Source: Dehalococcoidia bacterium (GTDB lineage: Bacteria; Chloroflexota; Dehalococcoidia; UBA2979). Taken from it: a stretch of DNA of 64,000 nucleotides. Each line of letters starts with the position of its first letter. Position 1 is the stretch's first letter. The translations under genes and the position numbers were made by a program. This document shows, one piece after another, positions 33,147-41,116 of this stretch. Under the pieces are notes generated by a model. That model saw nothing but the letters and a program-made list of their open reading frames with translations, had not been told where the DNA came from and searched no databases. The DNA is taken from NCBI GenBank assembly GCA_023228825.1, contig JALOAL010000002.1, forward strand, positions 1-64,000, written 5' to 3'.

Positions 33147-33345
33147 GCGGAAACCTTCGTGTGGTGCGTGCTCGATGGGTCGTGGGGGTCGTGAGGGTCG
33201 TGGATGTCTCCACGATAACGCGAGGCGGGCTGGGTGGTGATAGCGCGTTGGCGGGGGAGCCTGCCGAGGCCCCTCGGAGCGACCGAGGCGGAGTCCCGGC
33301 CCTTCGGCCCTGTCCCCGGCGGCAGTTGCTCCGTAGGATGGCGTC

Positions 33346-34551
33346 GTGGCGTTCTTCAATCCCTTCCGCCCCTCCTACGTGCAGGATCCCTACCCCGCGC
33401 TGAAACGGCTGCGGGAGGAGGAGCCGGTGTTCCAGTGGCGCGAGCAGGATGGCTGGGTGATCACCCGCCACGAGGACTGCTCGCGCGTGCTGCGGGACTC
33501 GGACGCATTTTCCTCGGACCCCAGCAAGGCGCGCGGCGGCCTGGGCCAGTACGTAGCCCGCGGCCGCGCGCAGTCTCCACTGGCCGGCGCCCCCCTCATC
33601 GGATCCGTGGATGGGCCGGTGCACACGCGCCTCCGCGCCATCGTGAACCGCGCGTTCACGCCTCGGGTGATCGAAGGCGAGCGGGAGTTCATCAAGGAGA
33701 CCGCGGCGGCGCTGCTGGACGCCGGGGGCGATCCGCTGGACGTGGCGCGCCAGGTCACGCACACGTTGCCGGTCACGGTGATCAGCGACCTGCTGGGCCT
33801 GGCCCCGGAAGAACGGAACCCGGTGCGGGACTGGGCGAACACGCTCATGGGCGTCCACAGCGATCCGGACGCCACGCCGCAGGCCCGCCGTGCCGCCGCG
33901 CTGGCCGCCGAGCGCTTCCGCGCCTTCCTCGCGCAGTATCGAGACCACCACGGTCCGGAGTATGACAGCCGCCTGTTCACGATCCTCGTGGAGGCGGAGT
34001 CGGCAGGCGACCGCCTGTCGCCGGAGGAACTGCTGGCCTTCGCGGTCTTCCTCTACACCGCCGGTTCCGGGCCCACGGCCATGATGCTGGCCAACGTCAT
34101 CGCCCACCTGGCGCAGCATCCGGAAGCGCTGGAGGCCGTCCGCGCCGACCGCTCGCTGCTGCGCCCGGCCATCGAGGAGTCGCTGCGCTTCGACAGCGCG
34201 ACCCACGTGCTGCTGCGCTACTGCGTGCAGGAGACGCAGGTGGATGGCCACACCATCCGGCCCGGCGAGACCGTCTACGTCATGGTCGCCTCTGCCCACC
34301 GTGACCCGGAGGTCTTCGAGGATCCCGACCGGTTCGACGTCACCCGCCAGATCGCGGGCGGCCGCCTGCTCTCCTACGGGGCGGGGCCCCACTTCTGCCT
34401 GGGCGCGCCGCTGGCCTACCTGCAGGGCGAGGAGTTGCTGGATGCGCTGCTGGACCGCTTCTCGAGCCTGGACATCGTGCGAGGCGGGCTGCAGATGGGC
34501 GGGACGTTCCTGCTGCGCGGGCCAGAGCGGCTTGTGATCACGGGGCGCTAG
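33346..34551 (+). CDS. cytochrome P450, first of three
   Basis: A 401-residue soluble bacterial-type P450. The heme ligand is Cys351 in YGAGPHFCLGAPLA (the usual leading Phe is Tyr), the ExxR motif is EESLR, and the I-helix reads YTAGSGPTAMM with a Pro before the conserved Thr. The start is GTG 33346 behind GTAGGA. The next P450 gene begins on the base after its stop. It needs ferredoxin and reductase partners, none of which are in the window. The substrate is unknown. Confidence 0.94.
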   Translation: MAFFNPFRPSYVQDPYPALKRLREEEPVFQWREQDGWVITRHEDCSRVLRDSDAFSSDPSKARGGLGQYVARGRAQSPLAGAPLIGSVDGPVHTRLRAIVNRAFTPRVIEGEREFIKETAAALLDAGGDPLDVARQVTHTLPVTVISDLLGLAPEERNPVRDWANTLMGVHSDPDATPQARRAAALAAERFRAFLAQYRDHHGPEYDSRLFTILVEAESAGDRLSPEELLAFAVFLYTAGSGPTAMMLANVIAHLAQHPEALEAVRADRSLLRPAIEESLRFDSATHVLLRYCVQETQVDGHTIRPGETVYVMVASAHRDPEVFEDPDRFDVTRQIAGGRLLSYGAGPHFCLGAPLAYLQGEELLDALLDRFSSLDIVRGGLQMGGTFLLRGPERLVITGR

Positions 34552-35814
34552 GTGGCGTTCTTCAACCCCTCACGGCCCTCCTACGTCGCGGATCCGTATC
34601 CCGCGCTCCACCGCCTCCGGGAGGAGGCGCCCGTGTTCTACTCCGCCGAACACGACGCCTGGATCGTGACCTCGTACGAGGCGTGCGTGCAGGTCCTCCA
34701 GGACTACGAGGTCTACTCCTCCGCCGTCACCGAAGCGCCCGGCCGCCTGGGCGACCGCGTGCGACGCGTGAAGCACGCCTCCGTGCTCGGCACGGCGCCG
34801 CGCATCGGCCAGCAGGACCCGCCGGCGCACTCCCGTCTGCGTGGCGTGGTGGCCCGCGCCTTCACCCCTCGACACGTGGAGGCGATGCGCCCGGCGATCG
34901 AGGCGCACGTGGCGTCGCTCATCGACGTGATCGCCGGGCTCGAGGGCGGCCGGCCGGTGGAGGCGATGCGCGCGCTCTGCGAACCGTTGCCGGCGGCCGT
35001 GGTCTCCGCACAACTCGGTGCGCCGGAGGAGGATCGCGCGCGGGTGCTGGGATGGGCGCGGGCGCTGATGCAGGTGGAGGGCGCGGACCTTTCGCCAGAG
35101 CGCCGCGCGCTGGCGGTGGAGGCACGCGACGGCCTGCTCGGCTACCTCGGGCGCGTGGCGGCCGGCGAGACCGGCGACCCGGATTCGCTCATCGCCTCGC
35201 TGGCCCGCGCGGGCGCCGGGGAGGAACGCCTGGACCTGGGCGAACTGCTGGCGCTGGTCATTGACCTGTCGCTGGCCGGGAACGACAACACGAGCAACCT
35301 GGTGGGCAACGGCATCCTGGCACTGGCCGCGCACCCGGAGCAGCAGGCGCTGCTGCGCGAGCGTCCGGACCTGCTCCCGGCCGCGGTGGACGAGGTGCTG
35401 CGCTATGACGCGCCCCAGCAGGCCGCCGTGCGCTTCGTCGCGGCCGGCGCGGGCGAGGTCACGCTGGGCGGCGAGCGCCTTGAGCCCGGGGACGTGGTGA
35501 TCGTCATGCTGGGCGCCGCCAACCGCGACTCCGCCGCCTTTCCGGACCCCGACCGCTTCGACATCACCCGCGAGGGCCCTCGCCACCTCGCCTTCGGCCT
35601 GGGGCCGCACTTCTGCATCGGCGCGCCGCTGGCGCGGATGGTGGGCGCCGCGGCGTTCGAGGCGCTGCTCGCGCGCTTCGAGGTAGTCCGGCTGGCGGGG
35701 GATATCCCCGTGCGCCACGCGCCGGACTGGATGGCGCGCAGCGCGCGGGTGATCCCGCTGGATACGGCGCCGTTGCTGGACAGGTGGGGCGCGCCCGGTA
35801 CGCTGGAAGCGTGA
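34552..35814 (+). CDS. cytochrome P450, second of three
   Basis: 420 residues. Heme Cys355 in FGLGPHFCIGAPLARM, I-helix LSLAGNDNTSNLVGNG (Asn-Thr in place of the usual Thr pair), and ExxR in DEVLRYD. The N-terminus MAFFNPSRPSYVADPYPALHRLREEAPVF is nearly identical in pattern to the first P450, so the genes look like tandem duplicates. The start GTG abuts the preceding stop and the end overlaps the third gene by GTGA, indicating one coupled transcript. Confidence 0.94.
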   Translation: MAFFNPSRPSYVADPYPALHRLREEAPVFYSAEHDAWIVTSYEACVQVLQDYEVYSSAVTEAPGRLGDRVRRVKHASVLGTAPRIGQQDPPAHSRLRGVVARAFTPRHVEAMRPAIEAHVASLIDVIAGLEGGRPVEAMRALCEPLPAAVVSAQLGAPEEDRARVLGWARALMQVEGADLSPERRALAVEARDGLLGYLGRVAAGETGDPDSLIASLARAGAGEERLDLGELLALVIDLSLAGNDNTSNLVGNGILALAAHPEQQALLRERPDLLPAAVDEVLRYDAPQQAAVRFVAAGAGEVTLGGERLEPGDVVIVMLGAANRDSAAFPDPDRFDITREGPRHLAFGLGPHFCIGAPLARMVGAAAFEALLARFEVVRLAGDIPVRHAPDWMARSARVIPLDTAPLLDRWGAPGTLEA

Positions 35815-37022
35815 CCACGGCAGCCGTCTTCAACCCGTTTGTCCCCTCCTTCAAGCGCAACCCGTACCTGCAGTACGGACGCTTGCGGCAGTCTGACCCT
35901 GTGCACCGCAGCCTGGCGCTCCAGTCCTGGGTGCTGACCCGGTATGACGACATCCTGGCGGTGGTGCGTGACCACGAGACGTTCTCCTCGGACTCTCGCC
36001 ATGCCCGAGGGCAACTCGCGGATGCGCTCCAGCAGCAGCGGCGGGAGTCGCCGCTGCCGGACGCGGACACCATCCTGGGGCTGGACCCGCCGCGGCACAC
36101 GCAGATGCGCGCCATCGTCAGCCGCGCCTTCACGCCGCGGCGCGTCCAGGAACTGCGCCCGCACATCCAGGAGATCGCTGCGGGCCTGCTGGACGAGGCC
36201 GGCGACCGCTTTGACCTGATGACTGACCTGGCCCAGCCGCTCCCGGTGATCGTGATCGCGGAGTTGCTGGGCGTCTCCCCGGACGACCGGCTGCAGTTCA
36301 AGGCCTGGTCCAACGCCGTGGCGGAGACCACCAACGTGATGCAGAGCGCGGAGACCGTGCGCGCCGCCCGCCGCGCCACCGAGGAACTCATCGAGTACTT
36401 CAACCGCGTGATCGACGCGCGTCAGGCCAACCCCACGGACGACCTGATCTCGGCGCTGGTGACCGCAGAGGTGGACGGCGCCCGACTCAGCCGCCCGGAC
36501 CTGCTGGCCTTCTCGATCCTGCTGCTGATCGCAGGGAACGAGACCACCACGAACCTGATCGGCAACGGGCTCGCGGCGCTCCTCGAAGCGCCGGAGGCCA
36601 TGGCGCGGCTGCGCGCGGAGCCCGACGGCATCCCGACGGCCGTGGAGGAGATGCTGCGCTACGACAGCCCCGTGCAGGGCCTGGTCCGCTTCGCCGCGCG
36701 CGACGTGGAGGTGCGCGGCCGCCAGATCGCTGCGGGCGACGTGGTGCTCTGCATGCTGGGGGCCGCCAACCGTGACCCCGAGGCGTTCGAGCGTGCGGAC
36801 GAGTTCGACATCACGCGCGAAGAAAACCGCCACCTCTCCTTCGGGCAGGGCGTCCACTACTGCCTGGGTGCGCCGCTCGCACGCCTGGAGGCGGACGTGG
36901 TCTTCCGCACGCTGCTGGGGCGCACGAGCGACATCGGCATGGGGGAGGGCGGCCTTGAGCGCGGCGGGACCATGCTGCTACGCGGCCCGGCGGCGTTCCC
37001 CGTGGTAGTCCAGCCGGCCTGA
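35811..37022 (+). CDS. cytochrome P450, third of three
   Basis: 403 residues. Canonical motifs throughout: LIAGNETTTNLIGNG (I-helix), EEMLRYDSPVQG (ExxR) and FGQGVHYCLGAPLARLE with heme Cys351. The start GTG 35811 overlaps the preceding stop (GTGA); an ATG nine codons earlier is possible. It is the most canonical of the three, with the acid-Thr pair for oxygen activation. The HIT gene follows after 35 bases. Confidence 0.94.
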   Translation: MTTAAVFNPFVPSFKRNPYLQYGRLRQSDPVHRSLALQSWVLTRYDDILAVVRDHETFSSDSRHARGQLADALQQQRRESPLPDADTILGLDPPRHTQMRAIVSRAFTPRRVQELRPHIQEIAAGLLDEAGDRFDLMTDLAQPLPVIVIAELLGVSPDDRLQFKAWSNAVAETTNVMQSAETVRAARRATEELIEYFNRVIDARQANPTDDLISALVTAEVDGARLSRPDLLAFSILLLIAGNETTTNLIGNGLAALLEAPEAMARLRAEPDGIPTAVEEMLRYDSPVQGLVRFAARDVEVRGRQIAAGDVVLCMLGAANRDPEAFERADEFDITREENRHLSFGQGVHYCLGAPLARLEADVVFRTLLGRTSDIGMGEGGLERGGTMLLRGPAAFPVVVQPA

Positions 37023-37057
37023 GGCGATACTCGCGTCCGTAGTCCCGAGGAGGCCCC

Positions 37058-37411
37058 GTGACCTACGACCCGGACAACGTCTTTGCGCGTATCCTGCGCG
37101 ACGAGATCCCCAGTGACCGCGTGTACGAGGACGACGAGTTCATCGCCTTCCGCGACATCGCGCCCGCCGCCCCGGTACACGTGGTGGTGATTCCTCGTGG
37201 TGAGCCCGCCACCTCGCCGGACGGCCTCGGGGAGGCGGACGCGGGCATGGTGGGGCGGCTGGTGGTCACCGCCACGCGCATCGCCCGGGAGCAGGGGCTG
37301 GCGGAGCGCGGCTACCGGCTGGTCATGAACTGCGGCGAGGACGCTGGCCAGACCGTGCCGCACCTCCACCTGCACATCCTGGGCGGCCGCGTCCTGGGTG
37401 CGCTGGGGTAG
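37058..37411 (+). CDS. HIT-family (HINT-type) nucleotide hydrolase
   Basis: A 117-residue HINT-like protein with NVFARILRDEIPSDRVYEDDEFIAFRDI and the histidine triad HLHLHILGG near residue 107. It hydrolyses nucleoside phosphoramidates or similar. The start is GTG 37058 with GAGGAGG just upstream. It is the last gene of the P450 run and could be co-transcribed. The zinc-binding N-terminal cysteines of some HIT proteins are absent. Confidence 0.92.
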   Translation: MTYDPDNVFARILRDEIPSDRVYEDDEFIAFRDIAPAAPVHVVVIPRGEPATSPDGLGEADAGMVGRLVVTATRIAREQGLAERGYRLVMNCGEDAGQTVPHLHLHILGGRVLGALG

Positions 37412-37597
37412 GACGCCGGCGACCTCCAGAGTCTCGGGCCGGCTCGGGGGGTTGCGAGTCAGAGCCACCACGTCCATGATGCGCGGGTGCGGCCCGCTCC
37501 GACCGAGGCGCAGGGATCGCTCAGGGTGCTCCCTGATGCGTCGTGCGGGGTGGCTCGGTAGCGTGGCAGATCAGCGCGCAGACGGGGAGCCCTCCCA

Positions 37598-38341
37598 GTG
37601 ACAGCCGACGCCACCGTCCCCCACCGCACGACCACTGCGGCCACCCCCGACGTCACCACCGCGGCTGCGGGCGCCGAGGCGCCCGCCGACCGCATCGTCC
37701 CCTCGGACCCGGCGGCGGTGGCCGACTCGCTCTACTACTCCGTCTCGCACGACCTGCGGTCGCCGTTGCTGACCATGTCGCTCTCCGCGGACCTGATCAC
37801 GGACGCGCTGGCGCGCCTGCCGGAGGCCGCCGGCGGCCCGGTCGCCGTGGCCCTGGACGCGATGCGCCATGGCGCGCGGGACATGGAGCGCATGCTGCAG
37901 GCGCTCACGGTCATCTCGCGCGCACAGCGGCGGACGCTCCGGCCCTCACGCGTGGGTATGCAGACGATCCTGGGCGGGCACCTCGTGATCTCGGACGTGG
38001 CTCGCCTCGGCGCGGTCGAGGTGGCCGTGGACCCTGTGCCGGTGCTTGAACTACTGGACGCGCTGGCCGCTGGGGGGACGCTGGAGGTGCGCGCACGTGT
38101 CGAGGGCGACGGCGTGCTGCTGGACTGCGATGCCCTGGGCGCGGTGGTGGCTGACCCGGAGGTCGTCCAGCACGACACCTCGCCCCTGGCACTGCTGGTG
38201 GGGTCGCTGCAACACCATGCGGGCACGCCAGTGGAGGCCATGGCCCGGGCGCAGGTGCTCCTCGAACGGCAGGGCGGCGCCGTGCACTGCGCGGGCGGGC
38301 GGCTGCGGATGCGGCTGCCGCTCGCCCGGACCGGCGAGTAG
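37598..38341 (+). CDS. histidine-kinase-like protein lacking a usable ATPase domain
   Basis: 247 residues. A Thr/Ala-rich 30-residue N-terminus is followed by a HisKA helix pair with His51 in YYSVSHDLRSPLLTMSL. The remainder ends VLLERQGGAVHCAGGRLRMRLPLAR, like the last strands of a HATPase_c domain, but I find no N-box and no DxGxG or GxGxG nucleotide loops. It has no membrane segment. The adjacent gene encodes a lone receiver. I infer a phosphotransfer protein (in the manner of Spo0B or ChpT) or a pseudokinase rather than an active kinase. Confidence 0.7.
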   Translation: MTADATVPHRTTTAATPDVTTAAAGAEAPADRIVPSDPAAVADSLYYSVSHDLRSPLLTMSLSADLITDALARLPEAAGGPVAVALDAMRHGARDMERMLQALTVISRAQRRTLRPSRVGMQTILGGHLVISDVARLGAVEVAVDPVPVLELLDALAAGGTLEVRARVEGDGVLLDCDALGAVVADPEVVQHDTSPLALLVGSLQHHAGTPVEAMARAQVLLERQGGAVHCAGGRLRMRLPLARTGE

Positions 38342-38343
38342 CC

Positions 38344-38790
38344 GTGTCCGTGTACACGCGCCCGGTGGTGATCGTGGATGACAACGTGGATCATGCGGTG
38401 ATCGCGCGCACCGTGATCGCCTCCATGGCCCCGCAGGTCGAGGTGACCACGCTCACGGACCCGCGCGGGCTGGACCGGCGACTTGCGGAGGTCGAACGGG
38501 ACGCCCTCGTCCTGATCGACCGCGTCCTGGACGTGACCGAGTCCTACGGCCTGATGCGACAGGTCGGCGAGGTACGTTCGGACCTGCGCTTCGTGATGCT
38601 CTCGTCCGCCCTCTCCGCGGAGGACGCCGAGCGTGCGGCCAGGGCGGGCGCGGTGGCCAGCGCGGAGAAGCCGGGCTCGCTGGATGGCTGGCGCTCGCTC
38701 CTCGCGCGCCTGCTGGACGAGGCCGAGGCCGCCCAACGCCCACCCACGGAGCGCGAGGGCGAAGGCCGCCGCGGTGGCGCCGTCGCCTGA
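38344..38790 (+). CDS. single-domain response regulator (receiver)
   Basis: A 148-residue CheY-like receiver. Acidic pair Asp12-Asp13 (VVIVDDN), phospho-acceptor Asp59 (LVLIDRVLD), Ser87-Ser88 at the switch position (FVMLSSAL) and Lys109 (SAEKPGS) are all present. There is no output domain; the C-terminus is a polar Glu/Arg-rich tail. It starts two bases after the histidine-kinase-like gene's stop, so the pair is coupled. Confidence 0.85.
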   Translation: MSVYTRPVVIVDDNVDHAVIARTVIASMAPQVEVTTLTDPRGLDRRLAEVERDALVLIDRVLDVTESYGLMRQVGEVRSDLRFVMLSSALSAEDAERAARAGAVASAEKPGSLDGWRSLLARLLDEAEAAQRPPTEREGEGRRGGAVA

Positions 38791-38856
38791 CGCCTCGAGG
38801 CGTCGCCAGCCCTCGGCGGGCGGCAGGCGTGGTGGGCCGGTACTATTGACGTATTC

Positions 38857-38933
38857 GGGCGTGTAGCTCAGCGGCCCAGAGCAGTCGGCTCATAACCGAT
38901 CGGTCCCGGGTTCGAATCCCGGCGCGCCCACCA
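38857..38933 (+). tRNA. tRNA-Met (CAT anticodon), CCA encoded
   Basis: Acceptor GGGCGTG pairs with CGCGCCC, the anticodon stem-loop is GTCGG-CTCATAA-CCGAT with CAT at 38891-38893, and the T-arm is CCGGGTTCGAATCCCGG. The discriminator is A, with CCA at 38931-38933. The paired G1-C72 argues against initiator tRNA. A tRNA-Ile2 with modified CAT is an alternative. Confidence 0.93.
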
Positions 38934-38962
38934 TCGGAACGTCGCGTGCCACGGGGGTCATC

Positions 38963-39568
38963 GTGCGCCACCGTCTCACCTCCGCCCTTGCCGCCCGCGC
39001 TCCTCACGAGGTGCCGCTGGGCGACCTGCGCCCGTCTGCGGTGATGCTGCTGCTGTTGGGCGAGCAGGGCGACGAGCGCATCGTCTTCCAGGTGCGCACC
39101 CAGACCGTCCGCCACCACAAGGGCGAGATCTCCCTGCCCGGCGGCCGCCGCGACCCGGGCGACCCCTCTTTCCTGCACACCGCCCTGCGCGAGACGCAGG
39201 AGGAGGTGGGCATCCCGCCGGAGGCCGTCACCGTGCTGGGCGCGCTGGACGACGTGGTCACCATCGGCTCGTCGCATCTGATCCGCCCGTACGTGGGCGA
39301 GGTGCAACCCGGCGTCCAACCCTCGATCGCCGCGGAGCGCGAGGTGCACCAGTTGTTGGAAGTGCCGCTGGGTTACCTCCGCACGGAGGAGTGCCGGGTG
39401 TGGAAGCCGGTGCAGCGCGAGGGCGTGGTGGAGGCGACGCCCGCCTACGAGTACCACGGACACGTGATCTGGGGAGCCACCGCCCGCATCCTGGACCAGT
39501 TCATGGAAGTCGTGGAGGGCTGCGAGGCGCAGGACGTCTGCGATGGGCGCCAGGCGACGCGCCGATGA
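38963..39568 (+). CDS. NUDIX hydrolase, CoA pyrophosphatase-like (NudL type)
   Basis: A 201-residue protein with the CoA-type Nudix arrangement: TVRHHKGEISLPGGRRDPGD then FLHTALRETQEEVGI. The REtQEEvG metal-binding helix is complete; the first Glu of the classic Nudix box is replaced by Asp. The LPGGRRDPGD phrasing is the NudL/CoA diphosphatase signature. The start is GTG 38963. It overlaps the following phosphatase gene by ATGA. Confidence 0.9.
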   Translation: MRHRLTSALAARAPHEVPLGDLRPSAVMLLLLGEQGDERIVFQVRTQTVRHHKGEISLPGGRRDPGDPSFLHTALRETQEEVGIPPEAVTVLGALDDVVTIGSSHLIRPYVGEVQPGVQPSIAAEREVHQLLEVPLGYLRTEECRVWKPVQREGVVEATPAYEYHGHVIWGATARILDQFMEVVEGCEAQDVCDGRQATRR

Positions 39569-40191
39569 CCCTCATCCTGGTGCGCCACGCGGAGTCCACC
39601 GGCAACAGCGGCGGCACGATCCAGGGATGGACTGACACCGAACTGACCGAGGTGGGACGGGCGCAGGCCGTGGCCGTGGCCCAGCGCCTGGCCGCGATGT
39701 CCCCCGTCGCCATCTACTCGAGTCCCCTCGCCCGTGCGCGTGAGACAGCGGACGCCGTCGCGCAAGTCTCTGGGCTGGCGGCAGTGGAACTGGACGACCT
39801 GCGCGAGCGCTACTACGGGCAGGCGCAGGGATTGACGTGGACAGAGGCCTCGGTGCGCTGGCCGGCCCAGGCCGCGCACGACCGAGACTGGGCCACCGCG
39901 GTGCCGGACGTGGAATCCCTGGCGGCGCTCAGGGCGCGCGCGGTGGCCGTGGTCAGTGGGCTGATGAACCAGCACCGGGACGACGTCGCGGTGTGCGTGA
40001 GCCACGGGGGGACGCTGGTCCAGGTCATCGCGCACCTGTTCGGGCTCCCGGTGGACGTGTGGCCCCGCATCCGCATGTCCAACACCTCCGTCACCATCGT
40101 GGAGGGCCCGGCGGAGCAGCCGCTGGTGCGGACGCTGAACGACATCTGCCACCTGGAGGACCGGGAGCGCGCCTCGACGCTCGCGCTCTAG
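39565..40191 (+). CDS. histidine phosphatase superfamily protein (phosphoglycerate-mutase-like)
   Basis: A 208-residue branch-1 histidine phosphatase: catalytic motif LILVRHAESTGNSGG, then YSSPLARARETADAVA, acid DLRERYYGQAQG and second His in VCVSHGGTLVQV. It may act on small phosphorylated metabolites; the substrate is unknown. The ATG at 39565 overlaps the Nudix stop, so the two hydrolases are co-translated, perhaps for nucleotide or cofactor house-cleaning. Confidence 0.92.
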   Translation: MTLILVRHAESTGNSGGTIQGWTDTELTEVGRAQAVAVAQRLAAMSPVAIYSSPLARARETADAVAQVSGLAAVELDDLRERYYGQAQGLTWTEASVRWPAQAAHDRDWATAVPDVESLAALRARAVAVVSGLMNQHRDDVAVCVSHGGTLVQVIAHLFGLPVDVWPRIRMSNTSVTIVEGPAEQPLVRTLNDICHLEDRERASTLAL

Positions 40192-40221
40192 CCTGTCCTA
40201 TCCCTGCGGTTGCGTGCGGTG

Positions 40222-41088
40222 CTACGTGAGCAGGTTGCGACTGGCGACCCGGATGGACGCGATGGAGGCGAAGGCGAGCGCCTCCTCCGCCTCTCGCATC
40301 AGGCCGGCCGCAGTTACCTCGTCGTCCGGGAAGGAGGCGATGCCGGTGCGCACCTCCAGGCCCAGCAGTTCCTCGCCGACGGTCACGATCTTCTCCGCCA
40401 CCACCTGGGCGCCCTCCAGACCTGTCTCCGGGAGCAGTGCGGCAAACCGCGCATCCTCCATGTGGATGAGCGTGTCCACCGCCCGCAGGCGCGCTAGCAG
40501 GTGCTGCGCGAGTTCGGCCACCACGCGCTCCGCCTGCGCGGGCCCCACGCGTTGCACGTGCTCCGCCCATGCGTCCGGGCCGATCATCAGCAGGGTGAAG
40601 GGCCGTCCGTAGCGACGTGCCCGCTCTACCTCGTCATTGAGGAGACGGTCGGCGTGGGCGCGCTTGGTGGCGCCGGTGACCGGGTCCACCGCCTCGATCT
40701 CCTCGATCACGCGGGCGCGCGCGTGGAGTTCGGCGTCGTAGGCGAGGAGGGCGTTGCGCAGGAGGTCCCCGGCGATGGCCGTGATCACGATGGCGAAGGC
40801 GCCCGCGGCGGCGGCGGGGACGTAGGGGGCGTCTGGCTCGGCGCCGTCCGCCACTGCGCGCAGTCCCTGCACGGCGGCGTAGGCTGCGGCAGCCAGTGCG
40901 GCGAATAGCAGGTGGCTCGCGCCGAAGGGCCGCAGGATGGACAGTCCGGCCGAGGCGGCGATGAGGGCGGCGGCGAGCGCCGCAGTGTCCCGCTCCGGGT
41001 CCAGGACCACCACCCCGCCCACGGCCAGGGCCAGCCAGACCGCGAGCATGACCACGCGTATCCAGATTTCGCGCATGTATTCGCTCAT
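40222..41088 (-). CDS. membrane protein with degenerate GGDEF and conserved I-site (PelD-like receptor candidate)
   Basis: 288 residues. Four hydrophobic segments (about 10-30, 35-52, 57-76, 90-110) precede a GGDEF-fold domain that starts EAVDPVTGATKRAHADRLL. The catalytic GG(D/E)EF position reads EDARF (211-215) and the first metal Asp is lost (LLMIGPD), so it cannot make c-di-GMP. The inhibitory-site RxxD (Arg202-Ala-Val-Asp205) stands exactly five residues before that motif, as in c-di-GMP-binding GGDEF domains. Four helices plus a dead GGDEF with I-site recalls PelD. It is last in the glycan operon, 28 bases after the GT-C gene. Confidence 0.75.
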   Translation of the reverse strand: MSEYMREIWIRVVMLAVWLALAVGGVVVLDPERDTAALAAALIAASAGLSILRPFGASHLLFAALAAAAYAAVQGLRAVADGAEPDAPYVPAAAAGAFAIVITAIAGDLLRNALLAYDAELHARARVIEEIEAVDPVTGATKRAHADRLLNDEVERARRYGRPFTLLMIGPDAWAEHVQRVGPAQAERVVAELAQHLLARLRAVDTLIHMEDARFAALLPETGLEGAQVVAEKIVTVGEELLGLEVRTGIASFPDDEVTAAGLMREAEEALAFASIASIRVASRNLLT

Positions 41089-41116
41089 GCCGCCGCCTCC
41101 GTCGGTCTGTCGGTGT

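Noticed and set aside
37598..38341. Active sensor histidine kinase
   Set aside because: No recognisable N-box or glycine-rich ATP loops, so kinase activity is not supported.
40222..41088. Active diguanylate cyclase
   Set aside because: The signature is EDARF instead of GG(D/E)EF and a metal-binding Asp is absent.
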